DNA from: an alpha proteobacterium SCGC AAA288-E13 | GTDB lineage: Bacteria; Pseudomonadota; Alphaproteobacteria; Pelagibacterales; Pelagibacteraceae | Length of the DNA: 55,419 nucleotides | Direction of reading: 5' to 3' | Assembly: GCA_000504605.1 (NCBI GenBank) | Contig: AZHQ01000003.1 | Location: forward strand, 1 to 55,419 | Shown here: positions 35,951 through 44,258 of the stretch, one piece after another | Numbering within the stretch: position 1 is the stretch's first letter | How the letters are laid out: each line of letters starts with the position of its first letter | The notes under the pieces: generated by a model | Told to the model about the DNA's origin: nothing | Database searches by the model: none | What the model saw: only the letters and a program-made list of their open reading frames with translations | Program-made: the position numbers and the translations under genes

Positions 35951-36856
35951 ATGAATATTTCAGTTGTAGTTCCTTGTTATAATGAACATGATAATATTAC
36001 AGAGCTTTATGAAAGATTAATTAAAACTTTTAATAAAAACAAACTTGACCTTGATAAAATAATCTTAATAGATGATGGTTCTAATGACAATACTTGGAAT
36101 AAAATTAGTCAATTACAACAATTAAATAAAAAAGAAATTCTTGGAATTAAATTTTCAAGAAATTTTGGTCATCAGAATGCAGTTATTGCAGGATTAACTT
36201 ACTGTAAGAGTGATTTTGTTTTAATAATTGATGCGGATCTTCAAGATCCTCCTGAAATTTTAGAAGATATGATTATTGAAATGAAAAAAAATAAAGCAAA
36301 TGCGGTTTTTGCAAAAAGAATCTCAAGACAAGATACAAGATTTAAAAAAATGACAGCTTCTTTATTTTATCGCTTCTTTAATAAATTTTCCTCAACAAAA
36401 ATTCCGGAAGACGTGGGTGACTTTCGCTTAATGGACAAAAAAATTTATAATCATTTAATCAATTTTTCAGAACAAAATCCTTTTATTCGTGGTTTAGTAC
36501 CTTGGACAGGCTTTAAGCAAGTGCCAGTCAACTACCACCGAAATGACAGAACTAAAGGTAAAACTGGATACAGTTTTTTTAAAATGCTAAATTTCACAAT
36601 AGATGGCATATTAAGTTTTTCTAATTTGCCAATAAAACTCGCATATATTACAAGCATAATTTCTATTTTTTTATTAATTGTACTTATTTTTTATGCTTTA
36701 TTAAGTTTTTTTAAAGGATCCAATGTTCCTGGATGGACCAGTTTAATGGTTATTATATTATTTTTTAATTCTTTAAATTTCTTTGTCCTTGCTCTACTTG
36801 GAGAATATATTGGCCGAATTTTTAATGAAACAAAAAAAGGCCGAGATATATTGTAA
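35951..36856 (+). CDS. Family 2 glycosyltransferase, membrane-anchored (GtrB/DPM1-like)
   Basis: The 301-residue protein has a GT-A domain with ISVVVPCYNEHDNI, LIDDGSNDNTW, FSRNFGHQNAVIAG and the metal-binding DADLQDPPE, then EDVGDFRLMDK and two C-terminal membrane helices. The layout is that of polyprenyl-phosphate glycosyltransferases, which make lipid-linked sugar donors on the cytoplasmic face. The GT87-like membrane protein next door could use that donor at the periplasmic face. Confidence 0.9.
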   Translation: MNISVVVPCYNEHDNITELYERLIKTFNKNKLDLDKIILIDDGSNDNTWNKISQLQQLNKKEILGIKFSRNFGHQNAVIAGLTYCKSDFVLIIDADLQDPPEILEDMIIEMKKNKANAVFAKRISRQDTRFKKMTASLFYRFFNKFSSTKIPEDVGDFRLMDKKIYNHLINFSEQNPFIRGLVPWTGFKQVPVNYHRNDRTKGKTGYSFFKMLNFTIDGILSFSNLPIKLAYITSIISIFLLIVLIFYALLSFFKGSNVPGWTSLMVIILFFNSLNFFVLALLGEYIGRIFNETKKGRDIL

Positions 36857-36904
36857 GTGAGGTTTTAGAAAATTAAATTATTATAAAATTTCTAATATTA
36901 AATA

Positions 36905-38152
36905 ATGATTAATATTTTAAATAAAAAAAATATAAATAATTATTTTAATAAAAATAAATCAAATTTTTTATTAGCAATTTCATTTATTGTTATTATTAAT
37001 ATTCTTTTAAAATCAGAAATTTTATATGATTTTATTTGGGGATCAGAATTATTTGGGGATTATAAGGAGAACATTTATTGGCTAAAATGGAACTATCTTG
37101 GTTTTGATGTTTTTCACGACACTGATTATTTTCGTAAGTTAAGTTATGGACCTATTTTTTTATTATTACCATTTAATTTAAAATTAGAAATTTTTTACTT
37201 AAATTACCTTCCTTATATTGTTATAGCTCTATTTTTGTTTTCTATTACCTTTTTAATTAGTCCAAAAAATAAAATTGAATATATAGTTTTATTTTTGTCA
37301 ATTTTTAACCCTCCAACTCTATTTTTAATACAACGAATGAATTTTGATATTTTTGTATTTTTAATAGCAATTTTTATTATTTTTAACAGATTTTATTTTA
37401 TAAACTGGATTACAATTTTTTTTTTAAGTTTAACAAAATTTTATCCAGCTATTTTAGGCATAAATATCATGCTTGAAAATAAAAATAGAAAATTCTTATC
37501 GTTAATATCTATTATTTTGGGTATTTCCTTATTATCAATTCTTTATATATATTTCAATTATGAAAAATATCAGGCAATTTTTGAAACAACTGATTTTAAG
37601 GCAGGTTATCATTTCTTGTTTTCATTAAAAACTATTCCAAAAATATTGAAATATTTATTTCATTGGAATTATATTTTTCTTGTTGTGATTTTTTTAATTC
37701 TATTCTCTTTATTAACTATTTATTATTATAAACTTGTAAAAAAAAATAATTTAGGGGATTTAATTGATATTTATTCATTAGAAACCAGGTTATTTTTGTT
37801 AGGCAGTTATATTTTATTAATTTGTTATCTGGTATTTTCAAATTATTTTTACAGAGAAATATTCTTAATTATATTATTCCCATTTTTATTTAAACTCTAT
37901 AATATTAAGAGCATAAATTTGTTAACTTTTTTTATATATCTTATTATTTTTAGATATATATTTTTATTTATTTATGGATATATAAATGTTCATGACAATA
38001 TTATTCACATCAATGATGTGCGGTATTTTTCAGAAGAATTTTTATTTGTTATAATGTTCAAAGGAATTATAGATATTTTTTTAATGTCATTTATTGGATC
38101 TATATTATTTTTAATTAGTAAAAAATTTATTTATCGGCTTAAATTTAGATAA
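36905..38152 (+). CDS. Polytopic membrane glycosyltransferase-like protein (GT87/DUF2029-like)
   Basis: The 415-residue protein has about ten or more hydrophobic helices. The loop PPTLFLIQRMNFDIFVFLIA followed by LSLTKFYPAI matches the pattern of GT-C type mannosyltransferases (GQxN-like and K-x-YP). It probably transfers a sugar from a lipid carrier to an envelope glycan. No closer assignment is possible. It is between the GtrB-like gene and the epimerase gene in the same orientation. Confidence 0.65.
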   Translation: MINILNKKNINNYFNKNKSNFLLAISFIVIINILLKSEILYDFIWGSELFGDYKENIYWLKWNYLGFDVFHDTDYFRKLSYGPIFLLLPFNLKLEIFYLNYLPYIVIALFLFSITFLISPKNKIEYIVLFLSIFNPPTLFLIQRMNFDIFVFLIAIFIIFNRFYFINWITIFFLSLTKFYPAILGINIMLENKNRKFLSLISIILGISLLSILYIYFNYEKYQAIFETTDFKAGYHFLFSLKTIPKILKYLFHWNYIFLVVIFLILFSLLTIYYYKLVKKNNLGDLIDIYSLETRLFLLGSYILLICYLVFSNYFYREIFLIILFPFLFKLYNIKSINLLTFFIYLIIFRYIFLFIYGYINVHDNIIHINDVRYFSEEFLFVIMFKGIIDIFLMSFIGSILFLISKKFIYRLKFR

Positions 38153-38217
38153 AAAGTTCTGTAGTTGAAATTTTTCTGGACTTATAATAAAGAAATTATA
38201 TCTTAAATACATTTTTC

Positions 38218-39198
38218 GTGAATAAAAATTCTAAAATACTTATTACAGGTGCCAATGGATATATTGGTAATTGTTTGTTTTATCTTTTAAAAGAAAAATT
38301 TGAAGTTATTGGAATTGATAAATTTACGACATTTAATAACAAAATTTATAAATGTGATATATTGAATAATAAAAAATTTAATCAAATCTTAGCTAAAGAA
38401 AAACCTGAAATAGTAGTACATCTTGCGGCCCAATCCCTGGTTGATGAGACAATAAACAAAAAAAAATATTATAAAAACAATGTAATTGCAACAAACGGTC
38501 TATTAAAATCCATGAAAAAAAATAATATTACAAAAATTGTTTTTTCAAGTACTGCTGCAGTTTATCAACAAAGTTCAAAACCCTTAAAAGAAAAATCAAA
38601 ATTAAAACCTTTAAGTACTTATGCAAAAAATAAATTGATTTGTGAACAAATAATAAAAAAAAATAAAAATATTAAATCTATAATATTAAGATTTTTTAAT
38701 GTTTGTTCAGCTATAGATAAACCTTGTATTGGCGAATTTCATAATCCAGAGACTCATTTAATACCAACTGCAGTTTTTAAGGCAATGTTTAATAAATGGA
38801 TTTACATTTATGGCGATGATTATGCAACGTCAGACGGAACATGTATTAGAGATTATATACATATTAAAGATATTATTTCTGCAATAGAAAAGTCGATAAA
38901 ATTTTTAATTAATAAAAAAAAATCCGAGATATTTAATATAGGTAACTACAAAGGTTTATCAAATAATCAAATAATAAATTCTATACAAAATATAATGAAA
39001 AAAAACATTAACTTAAAATTCGTTGATAAAAGAAAAGGTGATATTCCACAGTTGATATGCAATTCTGATAAAGCAAAGAAATTATTAGCATGGCAACCAA
39101 AAAATTCAAAAATAAAAAAAATTATTATTGATGAAATTAAATGGATTCATAAATTAAAAAGTTTAGGTTTAAAAAGAAGATTTAAAAATTATATTTAA
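38218..39198 (+). CDS. NAD-dependent UDP-sugar epimerase (GalE-like)
   Basis: The 326-residue extended short-chain dehydrogenase/reductase has the NAD-binding TGANGYIGN, HLAAQSLVDE, SSTAAVYQ and catalytic STYAKNK (YxxxK). The segment IPTAVFKAMFNKWIYIYGDDYATSDGTCIRDYIHIKDI is close to UDP-glucose 4-epimerases. It starts with GTG at 38218 without an obvious Shine-Dalgarno. It probably supplies the sugar nucleotide for the two neighbouring glycosyltransferases. Confidence 0.88.
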   Translation: MNKNSKILITGANGYIGNCLFYLLKEKFEVIGIDKFTTFNNKIYKCDILNNKKFNQILAKEKPEIVVHLAAQSLVDETINKKKYYKNNVIATNGLLKSMKKNNITKIVFSSTAAVYQQSSKPLKEKSKLKPLSTYAKNKLICEQIIKKNKNIKSIILRFFNVCSAIDKPCIGEFHNPETHLIPTAVFKAMFNKWIYIYGDDYATSDGTCIRDYIHIKDIISAIEKSIKFLINKKKSEIFNIGNYKGLSNNQIINSIQNIMKKNINLKFVDKRKGDIPQLICNSDKAKKLLAWQPKNSKIKKIIIDEIKWIHKLKSLGLKRRFKNYI

Positions 39199-39258
39199 TT
39201 TTTTTTATGAATTTTAATTTGTTATTTCATAAAGTTTTGCATTTAATAAATAGATTTT

Positions 39259-39816
39259 TTATATAGTTTTACCTTTAATTAACTCTTCAAGCTGAGGAAT
39301 CATGATTTTTGCTGCCACTATATAGGGATATATTTTTTGAGCAGCTTGATAACTTTTAATTGCTTCCTCATAGTTTTCTAATTTAATCTGCACTAAGCCC
39401 TGCCCAGATAAGGCACCGAAATGTCTACTTTCACGTTTAAGCACTTCATCAATATCGTTTAACGAATCTCTATATCTACCCATTAAGTAATAAACAGTTG
39501 CACGTTTATTCCATCCTTCAGCCCAATCAGGCTCAGATTCCACAATTGTTGAAAAAATTTTATTAGCTGACACTAGTTCACCTTTGGACATCAAATTTGA
39601 ACCCTTTGCTAGTGACTGAGTTAACTTTTCTTGAGTTGGGTGTGTAGACCAAATATTCCAAATCTTCATTTCTATCTCAAGAGCTTTAGAGACATTATTA
39701 CTTTTTTTAAGTTGATCAAAAAGTTGGTTTAGCCTGAAATCTCTACCTTCGGATTCTGCAATTGCATTTCCATAAAATAACAAAACCAGAAATACGTATA
39801 AGGATAATTTTTTCAT
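39259..39816 (-). CDS. Secreted TPR protein with MKKLSL signal peptide
   Basis: The 185-residue protein has the signal peptide MKKLSLYVFLVLLFYGNAIA followed by two or three TPR units (AEGWNKRATVYYLMGRYRDSLNDID, HFGALSGQGLVQIKLENYEEAIKSY). It is probably a periplasmic protein-protein interaction adaptor. The signal peptide shares its DNA sequence with those of the lyase genes although the mature part is unrelated. Confidence 0.82.
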   Translation of the reverse strand: MKKLSLYVFLVLLFYGNAIAESEGRDFRLNQLFDQLKKSNNVSKALEIEMKIWNIWSTHPTQEKLTQSLAKGSNLMSKGELVSANKIFSTIVESEPDWAEGWNKRATVYYLMGRYRDSLNDIDEVLKRESRHFGALSGQGLVQIKLENYEEAIKSYQAAQKIYPYIVAAKIMIPQLEELIKGKTI

Positions 39817-39963
39817 CTTGCGTTAAGTATACACCATATTTTTTGAATATACTCTCAACGCACTCAGGGCCATATTTTAATGTGTGTCTTAAGCCTGTTC
39901 CCAAACTCCTTAATCTCTTATTAGGAAAAACTAAAAAAAATTTAATTTATAATTTTTTATTTA

Positions 39964-40032
39964 TTAAAATTCTACCATGCCTGATAACCAAGCCACAGCA
40001 CCTATAATTATTACAATCTCAACAAACCCCAT
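39964..40032 (-). CDS. Candidate 22-residue single-helix membrane protein
   Basis: The frame encodes GFVEIVIIIGAVAWLSGMV-type sequence, one hydrophobic helix with acidic ends. A perfect Shine-Dalgarno AAAAGGAG sits 5-6 bases before the ATG, which is unusual for chance ORFs here. There are no other genes in 39817-40156. Confidence 0.5.
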   Translation of the reverse strand: MGFVEIVIIIGAVAWLSGMVEF

Positions 40033-40156
40033 AACTTCTCCTTTTTATTAATTTTTTAGTAATTATATTGTATCATAAAATGAACAAGTTAATATTAAAA
40101 AGATTTGTTAAATTAAACCCAACATATTTATTTTCTTTATAGAAATACTGAAAAAA

Positions 40157-41098
40157 TCAGAATGCCAAATCTACAATCAAAGGTCTGTGGTCTGATTCAA
40201 AATAATCAATTGTTTTTTTTCTAATCATCTTAAAATTTTTTGAAAATAGTACATGATCAACTTGAATACCGAAATAACCTGGTAGGAATGTAGGCCAAGT
40301 AAAAGTTGGATTTTTGTATGACGTATAAGTATACAGATTTGTTTCTTTAAGAAAATTGGTAAATCTTTTGGATGCCGGTGTCATATTTAAATCTCCCATA
40401 AGAATTAGGTTTTGATTAATATTTTTAACTAAGGTTTTAAGATACTTCGTTTGATTTATTGCCAAGTTAAATAAAGCTTGATTAAATGGTGGATATAAAT
40501 GATATCCTATAATTTTTAATTCCATTCCATCTATTATAACGTTTGTTACTATAGCAAAATGGTCAACTACCTTATTTTCTTTTAAAGCATAATTACTTAA
40601 AATTATACTAGCAAAAGGACTAGTGGGAGTATTTGGCCCAATTTTGTATTGGTAAAATGATTCTAAAGATTTTAATTTATCTTGAGCTTGCGGAGAAACT
40701 TCGTGAAACAAAATAATATCTGGTTTCTCAAACAAAATTTGTTTAAGTAAAATTTCAAAATTTTTAATTTGATTTTTATGGTTAACATTAAATACCATTA
40801 AACGAATTTTATTATGGATTTGTGATTTATCCTCTAAAAAGGCATCACATTGATTACAGGACGATAAAATATCAATTGTTAATAAAATACAGATTAAAAT
40901 GCAAATCACAGATGCCAATAATCTTTTTAAGATAAGCAAAATAAAAAATAATAAAATTCCACCAATAAGTATTTGAAAACTTAATTGCCCAAAAATATCT
41001 ATTAAATAGAATTCTGTATTTAGGCGACTAAGAAAACAAGAAACCAAAAAGAAAAAAAGGAGCATATTTCCTCTCTTTAATAAAATTTTATAGATCAT
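40157..41098 (-). CDS. Membrane-anchored endonuclease/exonuclease/phosphatase-family protein
   Basis: The 313-residue protein has two or three N-terminal hydrophobic helices (about residues 12-78), then an EEP domain: LMVFNVNH, DIILFHEVSP (catalytic Glu), LILMGDLNMTP (GDxN) and the terminal ESDHRPLIVDL (SDH). The domain faces the periplasm if the topology is as predicted. The substrate could be nucleic acid, phosphoinositide-like lipid or a sugar phosphate; sequence does not decide. Confidence 0.85.
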   Translation of the reverse strand: MIYKILLKRGNMLLFFFLVSCFLSRLNTEFYLIDIFGQLSFQILIGGILLFFILLILKRLLASVICILICILLTIDILSSCNQCDAFLEDKSQIHNKIRLMVFNVNHKNQIKNFEILLKQILFEKPDIILFHEVSPQAQDKLKSLESFYQYKIGPNTPTSPFASIILSNYALKENKVVDHFAIVTNVIIDGMELKIIGYHLYPPFNQALFNLAINQTKYLKTLVKNINQNLILMGDLNMTPASKRFTNFLKETNLYTYTSYKNPTFTWPTFLPGYFGIQVDHVLFSKNFKMIRKKTIDYFESDHRPLIVDLAF

Positions 41099-41163
41099 AA
41101 GATTTATTAATATTTATTAGCTTGTTTGATACAATTATAGCAGCACTGTTCACGGAACTGTAT

Positions 41164-41216
41164 CCTTGAAAAGACTTGTGCCAGCGGTTTGATTACGTTC
41201 CAGACTACTGCAATTT
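41164..41216 (+). pseudogene. Decayed tRNA-Phe 3' half
   Basis: This aligns without gaps to the 3' half of tRNA-Phe and its flank (34727-34779), with about 13 mismatches over 53 bases and only 6 in the first 37. It keeps the TTGAAAAGACTTGTGCCAGC core, but the T stem no longer pairs, so it is not functional. It marks the far end of a 6.4-kb island that starts at the intact tRNA-Phe. Confidence 0.65.
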
Positions 41217-41260
41217 ATCTTAAAAATCATTTTAATACTTTAAATTTGAATTCAATTAAC

Positions 41261-41347
41261 TTGACATATCTTATTAAATCAATTTAAAGGAGGTGTTGTT
41301 GTAAGTTTAGCAACAACAAAGTTAAACTAAAATAAGGAAAAGTAAAA
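41261..41347 (+). promoter_or_regulatory. cspA promoter and structured 5' leader
   Basis: TTGACA at 41261-41266 is a consensus -35 with AT-rich DNA downstream; the exact -10 is unclear. The leader contains AAAGGAGG (41286-41293) and a perfect 7-bp hairpin GTTGTTG-TAAGTTTAG-CAACAAC (41295-41317) before the real start codon. Cold-shock mRNAs are often regulated through such leader structure. Confidence 0.5.
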
Positions 41348-41557
41348 ATGAGTCTAAAAGGAAAAATAAAATGGTTCAATGGATCAAAAGGATATGGTTT
41401 TATTGAAAGAGAAGACAAAGAAAAAGACGTGTTCGTTCATTCTTCTGCTCTTAGAGAAGCAGGCTTGAAGTATCTAAATGAAGGTGATGAATTAACGTTT
41501 GAAGTTGAGAATACGGAAAAGGGTCCTTCCGCAGTTAATCTGCAAAAAACCTCTTAA
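41348..41557 (+). CDS. Cold-shock domain protein
   Basis: The 69-residue OB-fold RNA chaperone has [19 protein letters not shown] (RNP1), DVFVHSSAL (RNP2) and a C-terminal GPSAVNL. It binds single-stranded RNA and DNA in the cytoplasm. It is monocistronic, with a structured leader and a structured region downstream. Confidence 0.95.
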   Translation: MSLKGKIKWFNGSKGYGFIEREDKEKDVFVHSSALREAGLKYLNEGDELTFEVENTEKGPSAVNLQKTS

Positions 41558-41577
41558 TAGTATTTCAATCAAATTTT

Positions 41578-41636
41578 TGTATAGGGAAACAGAATATTAG
41601 TTAATCAATATTAAGCTAATTTTCATTCCCTATACA
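41578..41636 (+). ncRNA. Long hairpin downstream of the cold-shock gene
   Basis: An 11-bp perfect inverted repeat TGTATAGGGAA (41578-41588) / TTCCCTATACA (41626-41636) encloses a second, imperfect stem built from ATTAGTTAA and TTAAGCTAAT. There is no T-run, so it is not a standard terminator; it may be an mRNA 3' structure or a small RNA. Confidence 0.5.
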
Positions 41637-41678
41637 ATTCTTTGTTGCATAAAAAATATTTTTTGATATCTATTAGCC

Positions 41679-41783
41679 ATGATTAAAAAACGAAAAAAAG
41701 AATACCTTTCTTTAGGTGCAAAACACCATTTTGCACACGCTAAGCTATTGCTTAGCGAAATCATTACATATTTTAAAATATAA
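41679..41783 (+). other. Tandem hairpins that also form a 34-codon ORF
   Basis: Two perfect 8-bp stems stand side by side: GTGCAAAA/TTTTGCAC (41716-41736, loop CACCA) and CGCTAAGC/GCTTAGCG (41738-41757, loop TATT). The same stretch is an open frame of 34 codons (41679-41783) with a basic product and no clear ribosome-binding site. The hairpins favour a structured RNA; coding cannot be excluded. Confidence 0.45.
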
Positions 41784-41816
41784 ATTTATTAACAATTAAT
41801 ATAAAAAAGGAGTTAT

Positions 41817-41893
41817 GCAGCAGTAGCTCAGTTGGTTAGAGCACTAGTTTGTGGAACTAGGGGTCGGTGGTTCAAATCCACCCTGCTGTACCA
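41817..41893 (+). tRNA. tRNA-His(GTG), noncanonical acceptor end
   Basis: 77-base cloverleaf with acceptor GCAGCAG/CTGCTGT (G1-U72 wobble), anticodon loop TTGTGGA (GTG), T arm GGTGG TTCAAAT CCACC, and encoded CCA. The discriminator is A73 and the base before G1 is T, so the usual G-1:C73 pair of bacterial tRNA-His is not encoded. It lies 3 bases before the hisS start. Confidence 0.95.
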
Positions 41894-41896
41894 AAA

Positions 41897-43231
41897 ATGG
41901 TAAAAGAAAAAAAGTTAAAACCTTCTAAGGAATTACCTTTAGGTTTTATAGATAGACAAGAACAAGAATTATTAGTCCGGGATTTCATAATTTCTAATAT
42001 TAAAGAAGTTATGATTAAATATGGTTTTCAATATCTCGAAACACCAAGCTTCGAGTATGCGGATAGTATTGGAAAATTTTTGCCCGACAAAGAAAGACCA
42101 GATGAAGGAGTGTTTTCTTTTAAAGATGAAAAAAAATGGTTATCACTTCGATACGACCTAACAGCTCCTCTGGCAAGATACGTTGCAAAAAACTATCTTG
42201 AACTTCCAAAACCTTTTAAACGTTATCAATTAGGAAGGGTCTGGAGAAATGAAAAACCAGGACCTGGTAGATATAGAGAATTTTTACAATTCGATGCAGA
42301 TTATGTTGGTACTAACAATTTACAAGCAGATGCTGAACTATGTATTTTGATTTCTGAAATACTGGAAAAATGCGGTTTAACAAAAAGCGATTATACTGTG
42401 AAGATTTCTTCAAGAAAATTCACAGAAGAATTATTTAATCAATTAAAAATTAAATCGGCTACACAAATATCCACAATATTGCGGGCATTAGATAAAATTG
42501 AAAGATTAGGATGGAAAGAGGTAGCAAAACTTTTGAGCAAAGGGAGAATGGATAAATCTGGCGATTTTACAAAAGGGGCGAACTTAACAGAGAAACAAAT
42601 TAAATTGCTTGAAGAAAAAATTATAGAGACTACTCCCAAAAACAAAGATATTTTGGAGATTATAAAAATTTTTAAAGCATACAACTTCACTAATTTTAAA
42701 TTTGACCCCTCTGTTATTCGGGGACTTGAATATTACACTGGACCTATATTTGAAGTTAATCTTACCTTTGATGTAAAAAATTCTAAGGGACAGATTATCC
42801 AATTTGGCTCAATAGGCGGAGGAGGAAGATATGATAATCTTGTAAAAAGTTTTGGCAATTTAGACTTTCCTGCAACTGGAATATCAATTGGTATAGATAG
42901 ACTTGTTTATGCTTTAATGCAGAAAAAGGAATTTAATTTTAAATCAAATAAACCGGTAGTGATCTGTGTTTTTGATAAAAATTCAATTGCAGAATATGTA
43001 AAATTACAAAACCAATTAAGATCAGCGAGAATATCTGTAGAAATTTATCCTGGAGATGGAAATTTAAAAACCCAGATGAAGTATGCAGATAAATTGGGAT
43101 CACCCGCTGTAATTTTTTACGGAGAGAACGAAATCAAATCAAGAAAAGTAACTTTAAAAAATCTTAAATCAAGCCAAGAAATATCTATTGAAATTGAAAG
43201 TTTAGTCGATGAAATCAAAAAAATTATCTGA
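41897..43231 (+). CDS. hisS: Histidyl-tRNA synthetase (complete copy)
   Basis: The 444-residue class II synthetase has all parts: LSLRYDLTAPLARYVA (motif 1/2 region), GRVWRNEKPGPGRYREFLQFDAD (motif 2), RGLEYYTGPIFEV and GGGRYDNL (histidine-specific), GISIGIDRL (motif 3) and an anticodon-binding C-terminus. I start at the ATG at 41897 immediately after tRNA-His, since the longer frame from 41867 lies inside the tRNA. It is co-transcribed with hisZ and hisG. Divergence from the truncated copy begins upstream of 42307. Confidence 0.96.
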   Translation: MVKEKKLKPSKELPLGFIDRQEQELLVRDFIISNIKEVMIKYGFQYLETPSFEYADSIGKFLPDKERPDEGVFSFKDEKKWLSLRYDLTAPLARYVAKNYLELPKPFKRYQLGRVWRNEKPGPGRYREFLQFDADYVGTNNLQADAELCILISEILEKCGLTKSDYTVKISSRKFTEELFNQLKIKSATQISTILRALDKIERLGWKEVAKLLSKGRMDKSGDFTKGANLTEKQIKLLEEKIIETTPKNKDILEIIKIFKAYNFTNFKFDPSVIRGLEYYTGPIFEVNLTFDVKNSKGQIIQFGSIGGGGRYDNLVKSFGNLDFPATGISIGIDRLVYALMQKKEFNFKSNKPVVICVFDKNSIAEYVKLQNQLRSARISVEIYPGDGNLKTQMKYADKLGSPAVIFYGENEIKSRKVTLKNLKSSQEISIEIESLVDEIKKII

Positions 43232-44258
43232 AAATATTCTTAAGGTTGTAAAGTCTAGAGGATATAAATACATAGAGTTGGATGCAGTTATTGGCGCCAA
43301 TCAAATAATTCAGAGATCAGGAGAAAATTTTAGGCAGTATATGTTCTCATTTCAAGATCCAAATGGAAATGAAATGTGTTTAAGGCCGGATCTCACAATA
43401 GTTTCTTGTTTAAGATATTTAAAAAATAAAACAAAAACTAAGGAAAGGATTTTTTATAGTGGGCAAGCTTTTAGAAAAATAGAGGATAAGGGAGGCAAAA
43501 TTATCAGAAATCAAATTGGATACGAAATCATAGGATCAAAAAGTATAAAGCAAGATGATAATGAAATTATTCAAACATCAATAAGAACGATGCAAAAAAT
43601 AAAAAAAACAAAATTAAAAATTGAAATTGGAAACATAAAGCTGTTCAATTTGTTGCTAGATAAATTAAAGTTGCCAAAAAGATGGAAACTTAGGCTTTCA
43701 AGACATTTTTGGCGTGAAAAATATTTTGAAACTTTGTTAAAAAGACTTGAGACTAATTCCGATATCGATCCTCTTGTAGTTGAAGTTGACAAAAAGAGAT
43801 ATAATAAAATGAAATCAGAAAACCAAAATCAAATGATTGGAGGAAGAAAAATTTCAGAAATTTTAAATAGGTTTAATAATAAAATTAAGGATCCCAGAAA
43901 ATTTGCTGAAGGTAAAAAAACTGCATCCATAATAAGAGAGTATTTGAAAATTTCATGCTTGATAAATCTAGCAAGAAAGAAATTAAATAATTTTTTTTCA
44001 AAATATAAAATCAAAATAGATCTTAAAGATGAATTTTTTCCAATTAAAAATCAATTGGGAAAAAATAAAATAATATTTTCAACAAACTTTGGAAGAGAAC
44101 TAGAATATTACACCGGTATGGTTTTTAATATAAAAGACCAATCCAATACAAACCTCATACAAGGGGGCAGGTATGATAATCTTTTATTGAATTTAGGTTC
44201 CAAAAGAAAAATTCTAGCGGTGGGTGCAGCAATTAATTTAAATTCTTATGAAAATTAA
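43209..44258 (+). CDS. hisZ: ATP phosphoribosyltransferase regulatory subunit, second copy
   Basis: Same protein as at 20913-21962, on the inverted arm. Here it follows the complete hisS, so this arm shows the natural arrangement tRNA-His-hisS-hisZ-hisG. Confidence 0.92.
   Translation: MKSKKLSENILKVVKSRGYKYIELDAVIGANQIIQRSGENFRQYMFSFQDPNGNEMCLRPDLTIVSCLRYLKNKTKTKERIFYSGQAFRKIEDKGGKIIRNQIGYEIIGSKSIKQDDNEIIQTSIRTMQKIKKTKLKIEIGNIKLFNLLLDKLKLPKRWKLRLSRHFWREKYFETLLKRLETNSDIDPLVVEVDKKRYNKMKSENQNQMIGGRKISEILNRFNNKIKDPRKFAEGKKTASIIREYLKISCLINLARKKLNNFFSKYKIKIDLKDEFFPIKNQLGKNKIIFSTNFGRELEYYTGMVFNIKDQSNTNLIQGGRYDNLLLNLGSKRKILAVGAAINLNSYEN

Noticed and set aside
41157..41216. Functional second tRNA-Phe
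   Set aside because: The 5' half is unrecognisable and the T stem does not pair; only a decayed 3' half remains.
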